Source of the DNA: CBDFKY01 sp965248995
Lineage (GTDB): Bacteria > Pseudomonadota > Alphaproteobacteria > Rickettsiales > UBA998
Length of the DNA stretch: 64,000 bases
Direction: 5' to 3'
Assembly: GCA_965248995.1 (NCBI GenBank)
Contig: CBDFKY010000015.1
Location: forward strand, 60,002 to 124,001
Within the stretch, counting starts at the first letter, position 1; each line of letters begins with the position of its first letter. Below, piece by piece: positions 43,023 through 50,011 of the stretch. Both the position numbers and the translations under genes were made by a program. The notes below the pieces were generated by a model. It saw nothing but the letters and a program-made list of their open reading frames with translations, ran no database searches and was not told where the DNA came from.

Positions 43023-43672
43023 ATGGAAGAAACTCTGTTGTTTTCCAAAGTGACGGGCTATCTCGCCTTGTTACTGGGAATGTACTGCATCATGCTCGGC
43101 ATATTCAGTCGGTATCGTTATCTGCCTGTTTTCCTTTCTAAACCTGAAAGGTCGAAACTTTTGGGAAAGCTGATGAAAACGCGCAGACTCGTGGGGATTG
43201 TAGCGTTCGGCTTCGCCGATTTCCATCTGGACATGATCCTATAGTGTTTCCGAATAATTTTCGTACGAAAATTTTCGGTTAAAAACACTATAAATTATAT
43301 GGTTATAGTCATTTTATCCGATTAAAACCGTACGATTTTTAATCGGAATGACTATAGTGGAGCATTTTACCGGAGACGGTATGCGTTTTATGACTGCGTA
43401 CTGGTCGGGATGGATGACTTTCCTATTTTATGCGGGATTATTTTTCCTGTCCTTCGAAGTGGTGGCGACCCCGAAGCTACGCCACAAGTGGCGCAGGGTA
43501 TTGATGTATCTTTCACTTGTTCCAAGCCCTGTCCCATGTGCTCATCGTAGCGAAAGGACAAGGATACCCCTCTTACGTGTCCGTGGTTTTCGTGGTTTCC
43601 CTCACGCTTTTCGTCTGGGGAATTTACAAAAGCTGGGAGTTCCACAGGCTCCCTGAATTTCAAAGCCGTTAA
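43023..43672 (+). pseudogene. Multi-pass membrane protein (ferric-reductase-like) broken by a MITE and a frameshift
   Basis: Piece one (43023-43239) has two membrane segments (GYLALLLGMYCIMLGI; LVGIVAFGFADFHLDMIL). A 117-bp MITE follows. Excising it with one TA gives DMIL-VEHFTGDGMRFMTAYW in frame, then SGWMTFLFYAGLFFLSFEVV. Near 43510-43516 a one-base shift is needed to continue as LFQALSHVLIVAKGQGYPSYVSVV and LTLFVWGIYKSWEFHRL to a TAA at 43672. The layout (paired histidines in membrane helices, RRLVGIVAF) resembles ferric-reductase-like/YedZ-type heme proteins, but this is tentative. The gene is dead in two places. Confidence 0.7.
43240..43356. mobile_element. 117-bp double-palindrome MITE, intact copy (reverse orientation)
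   Basis: Starts TATAGTGTTTCCGAATAATT and ends GGAATGACTATA, bounded by TA. It contains the two palindromes with CGTACG centres seen at 16798 and 62025, in inverted orientation. It interrupts the membrane protein gene at 43023. Confidence 0.88.
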
Positions 43673-43778
43673 TCTGCCGTCCGGCGGTTGACGTTTTTTT
43701 TCTGCGTCTCAGCCGAGAAGGAAAATCATATATTTCATACGAAAAACTTTTCGGTGAACTGGCAGAATAACCGGCCTT

Positions 43779-44282
43779 TCAACTGATTTCCAGCATCTGC
43801 GCGTCGCTCAGGCTGGCGGGGATCAGCATCATGGGCAGCAGGAGCTTTTCGCCGAGCTGTCCGGCCAGCCATGCCACCAGCCTGCCGCGGCCGGATCCCT
43901 GCACGACGCTCAAGACCAGCATGTTCACGCTGTTATCCTGCGCTACTTTCAAAACGGTTTCACCGACCGGTCCTTCTTTGAGCAGCAGGCCGGGTTTCTG
44001 TCCCGTGATGCCCTCCGCTATCTGCGAGAGGGACAACAGGACGCCTTTCGCCTCCTGTTCCCTCTCCTGCCGTATCCTGTCCGACGCGCCGAACAGCGAT
44101 TCGGATTCGGCGGGTTCCAGTACGTGCAGGATATCCACGAGGCCGCCGCGTTTCTGTGCCTTGATGCACGCCATGCGCAGCGCCACGTGCGACTCCGCCC
44201 GGATGTCGATGCAGACCAGATAGCGCATGCGCGGTGAAGGCGACGCGGTCGAAGCGGAAGGTCGTTCAATCAAAAAACTCAT
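43779..44282 (-). CDS. Universal stress protein (UspA fold)
   Basis: 167 residues from the ATG at 44282. YLVCIDIRAESHVALRMACIKAQKRGG is the usual start of the fold, with DILHVLEP, and the C-terminal region VNMLVLSVVQGSGRGRLVAWLAGQ, a loose version of the GxxGxxxxxxGS nucleotide loop. The gene follows the TIGR02186-like gene by 16 bases. Co-occurrence of a UspA gene with this pair is seen in other alphaproteobacteria. Role unknown. Confidence 0.72.
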   Translation of the reverse strand: MSFLIERPSASTASPSPRMRYLVCIDIRAESHVALRMACIKAQKRGGLVDILHVLEPAESESLFGASDRIRQEREQEAKGVLLSLSQIAEGITGQKPGLLLKEGPVGETVLKVAQDNSVNMLVLSVVQGSGRGRLVAWLAGQLGEKLLLPMMLIPASLSDAQMLEIS

Positions 44283-44298
44283 ATAATCATTCTCCCTT

Positions 44299-45057
44299 TT
44301 AACTGCGGTTGAAAAGCGTGATGGCGGCCCATCCGCCGAGCAAGGCGATGGCGATGGCGACGATCCCGTACAGATGAGGGGATTCATGGGCGCTTCGGTA
44401 GAGAAACGCGTCGAACCCGCTTTTATAGACCCGGATCGGCGTGGTGTAGACGCTGCTCAGTTCCCCGTCGCTGAAAAGATAGACCTCGGCGGTATAGATG
44501 CCGGTCGGGGTGTTGTCGGGAAAGGGAATGGTGGTGCGGAACAGCCCTTCGCTGATGAACGTGATCGGGTTGACCGTTTTCTGGTAAAGGCGGCGCACGC
44601 GCAGTTCCCGCAGCAGCGCCCGGGCGAATATTTCGCGCTGCGCCCGTTCGTCTTCGGAGAGGAAATCGTCGCGGCTCAGGCGGAACGGGTGTATGGCCTC
44701 GTCGTATCCCACCTGCAGCGCGTCGAAGTAAATGCTTTTCGGGATCGTCTCATAGTCACGGGAAGCCGCCATCGCGTAGAAGGCGGGAACATGCTCGAAT
44801 TTTTCGGACACCCGGTTGATCCAGATGCCGAACACCTTTTCCTTCTTCCGAACGACGGCGCGGCGCTCCGGTCCCCGCACCACCACGACGATATCGCCCG
44901 GCCCGTTGCGCGCGCCGAACAGCATCAGTTCCGTGCCGTGGAAAGAAGTGTGGATGGTGATGTCGTGGCTGGAAATGTCGGCGACGAGCGGACTGGCCGA
45001 GGCCGGGAGGGTCATGCCCAGCCACAGGAACAGGCACCATTTCCAGCTTCGTTTCAT
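44299..45057 (-). CDS. TIGR02186-like membrane-anchored protein
   Basis: 252 residues: signal peptide (WCLFLWLGMTLPASASP), a periplasmic domain (LVADISSHDITIHTSFHGTELMLFGAR and VVRGPERRAVVRKKEKVFGIW) and a C-terminal membrane helix (YGIVAIAIALLGGWAAITLF). This matches TIGR02186-type proteins that co-occur with TauE/SafE exporters. It overlaps the exporter gene by four bases (ATGA), so they are co-translated and likely form one system. Biochemical role unknown. Confidence 0.8.
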   Translation of the reverse strand: MKRSWKWCLFLWLGMTLPASASPLVADISSHDITIHTSFHGTELMLFGARNGPGDIVVVVRGPERRAVVRKKEKVFGIWINRVSEKFEHVPAFYAMAASRDYETIPKSIYFDALQVGYDEAIHPFRLSRDDFLSEDERAQREIFARALLRELRVRRLYQKTVNPITFISEGLFRTTIPFPDNTPTGIYTAEVYLFSDGELSSVYTTPIRVYKSGFDAFLYRSAHESPHLYGIVAIAIALLGGWAAITLFNRS

Positions 45058-46106
45058 GGCCGCACCTCTGCCGGCCGCACCTCCGCCGGCAGCATCTCAA
45101 CCAGCCGCGGCTCTTTCAAGGTCATGGAAAACAGGTTGTCCGGGGTCAGCAGCAGGTTCAGCCCCAGCTTTACCGCGAACGCCAGGACGATCGCGGCCAG
45201 CAGCGCCCTCGTATATTCCGCCGGCAGTTTCACTCCCATCAGGATGCCGAGCTGGGCGCCGAGGGACGAGCCGATCAGCATCAGTCCCGCCAGCAGGATA
45301 TCGACGCTCTGCGTCGTCACCGCCTGCAGGTAGGTCACGTTGGCGGTGACGAAAATCACCTGAAACAGCGAGGTGCCGATCACCACGGAAGCAGGCATCC
45401 GCAGGATATACAGCATGGCGGGAATCATGAAGAATCCGCCGCCGATGCCGAGGATGGATACCAGTATGCCGATGGCGGCGCTGACGAAAACCGGTAGCAG
45501 GACGCTCATGCGCACGCCGGAACGCGGGAAATACCGTTTCCAGGGGAGTCGCGGAAACGGGGTGGGGATGACCGGCGCGGGAAGCGGCAGATCCAGCACC
45601 GGAATATCCCGTATGTCGGAGGAGTTTTCCTGCCCCAGCAGCGTCTCCGGATGCGCCGCGAGGGCCTGATGCCTCTGGTGGGCGCGCAACCGCCGGATCG
45701 AACGGGCGCTCTCCACCGCCATGGAGCCGCCGATCAGGGTGAGGAACAGCACGTAGGCCACCGAAATGACGAGGTCGATCTGCCCGATCATCTTCAACTG
45801 CGAAAACAGCCACACGCCGATCGACGAGCCGAGGATCCCGCCGAGCAGCATCAGCCCGCCGATCTGGAAATCGACGTTGCCTTTGCGCCAGTGCGAATGA
45901 AATCCGGAAAGGGAAGAGGCGATGATCTGGTTGGCGGAACTGGCCACCGCCACCGCCGGGGGGATGCCGATGAACATCAGCAGCGGTGTCATCAGGAATC
46001 CGCCTCCCACCCCGAACAGGCCGGACAGGATGCCGGTGATTCCGCCGAGAAACAGCAGCAGGAACACATCCACCGACATTTGCGCGATAGGGAGATAAAT
46101 GGACAT
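45054..46106 (-). CDS. TauE/SafE-family sulfite/organosulfonate exporter
   Basis: 350 residues, about eight membrane helices. The duplicated TSUP signature is clear: GILSGLFGVGGGFLMTPLLMF near residue 25 and GILVSILGIGGGFFMIPAMLY near residue 220, with a cytoplasmic loop of about 60 residues between the halves. Family members export sulfite, sulfoacetate or related anions. The protein ends in a repeated AEVRP, encoded by a near-tandem 15-base duplication whose last GAGG also serves as the ribosome site for the next gene. Confidence 0.85.
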   Translation of the reverse strand: MSIYLPIAQMSVDVFLLLFLGGITGILSGLFGVGGGFLMTPLLMFIGIPPAVAVASSANQIIASSLSGFHSHWRKGNVDFQIGGLMLLGGILGSSIGVWLFSQLKMIGQIDLVISVAYVLFLTLIGGSMAVESARSIRRLRAHQRHQALAAHPETLLGQENSSDIRDIPVLDLPLPAPVIPTPFPRLPWKRYFPRSGVRMSVLLPVFVSAAIGILVSILGIGGGFFMIPAMLYILRMPASVVIGTSLFQVIFVTANVTYLQAVTTQSVDILLAGLMLIGSSLGAQLGILMGVKLPAEYTRALLAAIVLAFAVKLGLNLLLTPDNLFSMTLKEPRLVEMLPAEVRPAEVRP

Positions 46107-46160
46107 GCCAGAAGCATTAGGCTATAACTCCGCGCTATACAACACCAAGGATCATTTGCC

Positions 46161-46784
46161 ATGAAAACGCCGTTCGTCTTGATGATTAGCCTCGCGATTG
46201 CCGGGGCCGCCGCCTACGCCTTATGGCAGGGAATGCCCGAGCGGGCGGAATTCGCGCCGCCGGTCCAGGCAAAGACACAAGCCGACACATCCGTCAGCCA
46301 GCTCGCCATCGGCGGGGCCTTTTCACTGGTGGATACGGAAAGCAGGCCGGTGACCGATAAGGACCTGCGCGGCTCGTTCGCGCTGGTCTATTTCGGGTTC
46401 ACCTCCTGCCCCGATATGTGCCCGACCACGTTGCAGGCGATGACGGTGGCACTGAACAAACTCGGTCCCCTTGCGGAGAAAGTGCGGCCTGTGTTCATTA
46501 CCGTGGATCCTGAACATGATACGCCTGCCGTGATGAAAGACTATATAAAGAATTTCCATCCCCGTATGTGGGGACTGACCGGCACGAAGGAGCAGACGGA
46601 CGCCGCCGCCGAGTCCTACCGGGTATTTCATAAAAAGGTGCAAAAGCCGGGAGAGGAAGGAGAGACGGTTGACCATAGCGGGTTTATCTATCTTATCAGT
46701 CCGGCCGGTGAGTACGTCACGCATTTCCCGCCGAATGAAGAGGCGGAGAAAATGATGGTGGAACTGACAAAATACCTGCGTTGA
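46161..46784 (+). CDS. SCO1/SenC copper-chaperone-like protein
   Basis: 207 residues. N-terminal anchor (FVLMISLAIAGAAAYALW), thioredoxin fold with the copper site GFTSCPDMCPTTLQAM near residue 78 and the ligand histidine in TVDHSGFIYLI near residue 175; ITVDPEHDTPAVM is also conserved. It delivers copper to the CuA site of cytochrome oxidase. Ten bases upstream of ispH. Confidence 0.92.
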   Translation: MKTPFVLMISLAIAGAAAYALWQGMPERAEFAPPVQAKTQADTSVSQLAIGGAFSLVDTESRPVTDKDLRGSFALVYFGFTSCPDMCPTTLQAMTVALNKLGPLAEKVRPVFITVDPEHDTPAVMKDYIKNFHPRMWGLTGTKEQTDAAAESYRVFHKKVQKPGEEGETVDHSGFIYLISPAGEYVTHFPPNEEAEKMMVELTKYLR

Positions 46785-46793
46785 GGCAAGGCG

Positions 46794-47744
46794 GTGACGG
46801 GTACGCTGCAAACCATTTATCTGTGCGAACCGCGTGGATTCTGCGCCGGGGTGGAACGCGCCATCCAGATCGTCGAGCTGGCGCTGAAGAAATATGGTGC
46901 GCCGATTTACGTCCGTCATGAGATCGTCCATAACCGATGGGTGGTGGAGGATCTGAGGGGACGCGGTGTGGTGTTCGTGACAAGCGTCGACGAAATTCCG
47001 GACGGGGCGATCACCATTTTCTCCGCGCACGGTATCTCGGAAAAAGTGGAAAACGAGGCGCGTTTGCGGGAACTGCCGGTGATCGACGCCACCTGCCCGC
47101 TCGTCACCAAGGTGCATGTCGAGGCGCAACGCTATGAGGAAATGGGCCTGCAGGTAGTGCTGATCGGCCATGCGGGCCATCCGGAGGTGGAAGGCACCAT
47201 GGGCCGCATCGAAGGGACGATGCTGCTGGTCGGCTCGGTGGAGGACGTTGCGAAACTGGAAGTATCGGACGCATCCGCCATCGCCTACGTCACACAGACG
47301 ACGCTCAGCGTCGACGACACCCGCGCCATCATCGAAGCGCTGAACGCCCGTTTCCCGGACATCATCGGCCCCGACACCCGCGACATCTGCTACGCGACGC
47401 AGAACCGCCAGAACGCCATCAGGGCGCTGGCCGGTAAGGTCGAACTGCTGCTGGTGGTTGGATCGGTCAACAGTTCCAATTCCAACCGCCTGCGCGACCT
47501 CGGTGAGGAAATGGGGATGGAGGCCTACCTGATCGACGATGCCACCGCCCTCGATCCGGCATGGCTTGCGGGAAAGCGCCATGTGGGTATCACCGCCGGA
47601 GCCTCCGCCCCCGAAACACTGGTACAGGAACTGATCGCCTCCATCCGGATGGCCGCGGAGGCGGAATGCGATGTCATCCCTCTGGTTTACAAAAAGGAAT
47701 CCACCATTTTCAAACTGCCCGCGCAATTGCGGAACCTGTCATAA
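46794..47744 (+). CDS. ispH: 4-hydroxy-3-methylbut-2-enyl diphosphate reductase
   Basis: 316 residues from a GTG. The three iron-sulfur cysteines are visible: LCEPRGFCAGVERAI, DATCPLVTKVH and DICYATQNRQNAI, with GSVNSSNSNRL and ITAGASAPETLV. Last step of the non-mevalonate isoprenoid route. Confidence 0.96.
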   Translation: MTGTLQTIYLCEPRGFCAGVERAIQIVELALKKYGAPIYVRHEIVHNRWVVEDLRGRGVVFVTSVDEIPDGAITIFSAHGISEKVENEARLRELPVIDATCPLVTKVHVEAQRYEEMGLQVVLIGHAGHPEVEGTMGRIEGTMLLVGSVEDVAKLEVSDASAIAYVTQTTLSVDDTRAIIEALNARFPDIIGPDTRDICYATQNRQNAIRALAGKVELLLVVGSVNSSNSNRLRDLGEEMGMEAYLIDDATALDPAWLAGKRHVGITAGASAPETLVQELIASIRMAAEAECDVIPLVYKKESTIFKLPAQLRNLS

Positions 47745-47873
47745 AAGTAATATATGTGACAGATTGATGAAAATTTAAAGATAATATTAATTTTTTATTA
47801 GGGTTGTTGCGGTATAAGTGGTATAAGTAAAGTAATACCAGTAATACTTCATACTATAGTTCCGCAAAGACGC

Positions 47874-47902
47874 TTGAGAAAAGCGGAAAATTGCGCTATA
47901 AT
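47874..47902 (+). promoter_or_regulatory. Strong promoter upstream of the 47948 gene
   Basis: TTGAGA at 47874-47879, a 17-base spacer, and a perfect TATAAT at 47897-47902, 45 bases before the ATG. The rest of the 203-base gap after ispH is AT-rich with no gene seen. Confidence 0.7.
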
Positions 47903-47947
47903 TTAAGCATGGCGAAATGAAATAACGCTCAGATAGGGGCATAGGAC

Positions 47948-48607
47948 ATGACAGGTTATTTAGGAAACGAGAGCGATATGACGGTCGTGGCGTATGCGCC
48001 CCCCCCGCAGGAAGCGGCGCCTTTGATGACGCTGGGCAGCCATGAGCTTTCGCCTTCGGATCAAATCACGAAATCGATCGAGCAGAGCGGGATTCCCGTT
48101 GCACCGGAATTCGCGCAGATCATAGCTAGCTATCCTCCTAACGTTCAAAGGATAATTGCGGAATCTCTCAACGGCGGCGCGGCCAATGCGCTTCATGCCG
48201 CGGCTTCGGAAGGCAAAGCCTCCCCTACGGGTGTGAAAGAAGTCGACGATATCATCGCGCGCGTAGCGGAAGAGCGCAGGAAGCAGATCGAAGCTGAAAA
48301 GCAGATGTCAACTATGTTCGGAATGGGGAACATAGGCGCCGTATTCGGGGGCGGGGGTTCCGTGGCTTATACGGGATCAGGCCTTCTGAATCTCGGAGAA
48401 AAGGAAGAACAGTCCAAAAGCTTTATGGACCAGCCCATCAATCCGTTAGGAGGGGCATCCGCATTAGGGGGCGCCATTCCCGTACTGTCAACTCTCGCGC
48501 CTTCACTGCACGTGCCGGTAAGCGATCTCAACTTTCTAAAGCCCGATAACACCCCGACCACCGCCGTCGTACAGGAAAGAAAAGCTGCAGCCGGGTTGTT
48601 TGTGTGA
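47948..48607 (+). CDS. Unknown protein, low-complexity
   Basis: 219 residues, no signal peptide. The N-terminus is proline/alanine rich; a helical middle (VKEVDDIIARVAEERRKQIEAEKQ) is followed by a glycine-rich stretch (GMGNIGAVFGGGGSVAYTGSG) and a hydrophobic SALGGAIPVLSTLAP. No family recognised. It has a good -35/-10 and an AGGAC before the ATG, so it is probably expressed well. It belongs, by style, with the Gly/Ala-rich unknowns of this window. Confidence 0.6.
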   Translation: MTGYLGNESDMTVVAYAPPPQEAAPLMTLGSHELSPSDQITKSIEQSGIPVAPEFAQIIASYPPNVQRIIAESLNGGAANALHAAASEGKASPTGVKEVDDIIARVAEERRKQIEAEKQMSTMFGMGNIGAVFGGGGSVAYTGSGLLNLGEKEEQSKSFMDQPINPLGGASALGGAIPVLSTLAPSLHVPVSDLNFLKPDNTPTTAVVQERKAAAGLFV

Positions 48608-48688
48608 AATTATTTAACGAAATTATAATTTATTTGCGCTAATACTTAAAATACTGTACCATTCAGATAGAATTCATCAAGGATTTTT

Positions 48689-49942
48689 ATGCCTTCAAGC
48701 GACTCCCCCTTTGTTACTGCTAATGCTGATTTGATTGCAGCTTTAAATGGCACTCAAGTTACTGATCCTGCCACCGGTCTCCCAGTCGAAGGCTATGGTA
48801 TTGTGCAGCTTCCGGCACAGTCTCAGCAGCCCATAAATCTTTGGGGTAATGATGGAGCAACTACCCTCCCTGGAGTGTCAAATGCTATACTTGGTGCTGG
48901 CACAAGCACGGTTGCGTCAGGTCCGAATGGTGGCTTGGTGATTGATCCGCTGGTAGGCACTAATGTCGCTGGCGGAGCTGCGATAGGAGGTGCGACAGCA
49001 GGTGGCCTTGGTACATTAATCGGCGGTGGATTCGGTCTGCTTGCGCAAGTAAACAGTATGCCAGCCGCTGGAAATACTGCTATTGCAGGGCTTAATCCTT
49101 CCGCTGAAGAAGTAGGTTTAAGTGGTATTACTTCTACAGCCAATCAATCTCCAATAGTCAACTCTTCCGTCACTGTAAACGGTAATCAGGCAGCCGCCGC
49201 CACACCGACTTATGCTGGTGATACTTCACCTGCTGCGATTACATTGGCTGAATCATCATCGCCATGTGGTCAAAATCACACCGTTGCTGCTGCTTCTCCA
49301 GTAATACCGGAAGCTGCAACTCAAACGGCTACAGCTCAGGGAGTAAGCTCTCAAGTAGCGACTGGTGATTCAGGAAGAAATCCTTTGAAGGATTTAATAA
49401 ACCTAGAAAGCAACATAGTCCATAACATAACTGGTGCGGGCCCAAAGGTTGACGTGGGGGTTTCTGCTGGGCAAATAAATGCTATTACAGGCTTTGCCAC
49501 AGACCATAGCACTGTTGGGGCGAATCCCAATACGCCTGAAACCAATCCTATCCTCGGTGCGGTGAGAGGTGGAAACAAAATCGTGCAAAACATCGCGACC
49601 CAACATCATCCGGTGCTGGACATCCAGAATCAAACCGTAAACGGGGCGGCAGTAAATGATTTGGGCTCTGCAGGTAAATCCTTTTTGGGCTTTTTAGACG
49701 GCGCAAAAGGCATGATGAGCAAATTATTGGAAGGGTTGCAAAATCCAGCTAAAATGCAGGAAACACTCGCTTCGATAAGAGAAGGTTTTCAGGGACTTAT
49801 GGCGGATAGAGGAATGTCACATCATCGACAGGGCCACGATATCCACCCTTCCAACCTCGGTAACCTGCATCCTGATGCTACCGCTATAGCCATGGGCGGA
49901 ATAGCGCAGGGACGTGGTGGTCAAGGCGGCCGTACTATCTAG
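48689..49942 (+). CDS. Large low-complexity unknown protein
   Basis: 417 residues. Ala/Gly/Thr/Asn-rich with a hydrophobic glycine-zipper (VAGGAAIGGATAGGLGTLIGGGFGLL, near residues 95-120), a long flexible Thr/Ser/Ala stretch, then a helical part around SFLGFLDGAKGMMSKLLEGLQNP and a histidine-rich tail (SHHRQGHDIHPSNLGNLH). AAGGA lies six bases before the ATG. Codon use is clearly AT-richer in third positions than the flanking ispH and gyrA, which suggests acquisition. No function can be assigned. Confidence 0.6.
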   Translation: MPSSDSPFVTANADLIAALNGTQVTDPATGLPVEGYGIVQLPAQSQQPINLWGNDGATTLPGVSNAILGAGTSTVASGPNGGLVIDPLVGTNVAGGAAIGGATAGGLGTLIGGGFGLLAQVNSMPAAGNTAIAGLNPSAEEVGLSGITSTANQSPIVNSSVTVNGNQAAAATPTYAGDTSPAAITLAESSSPCGQNHTVAAASPVIPEAATQTATAQGVSSQVATGDSGRNPLKDLINLESNIVHNITGAGPKVDVGVSAGQINAITGFATDHSTVGANPNTPETNPILGAVRGGNKIVQNIATQHHPVLDIQNQTVNGAAVNDLGSAGKSFLGFLDGAKGMMSKLLEGLQNPAKMQETLASIREGFQGLMADRGMSHHRQGHDIHPSNLGNLHPDATAIAMGGIAQGRGGQGGRTI

Positions 49943-50011
49943 GTGGCCTGATCCACCCACTGCTTGCCTCCCGGCATCCGATCTGCTACACAAGGCGCAT
50001 CACCCTCAACC

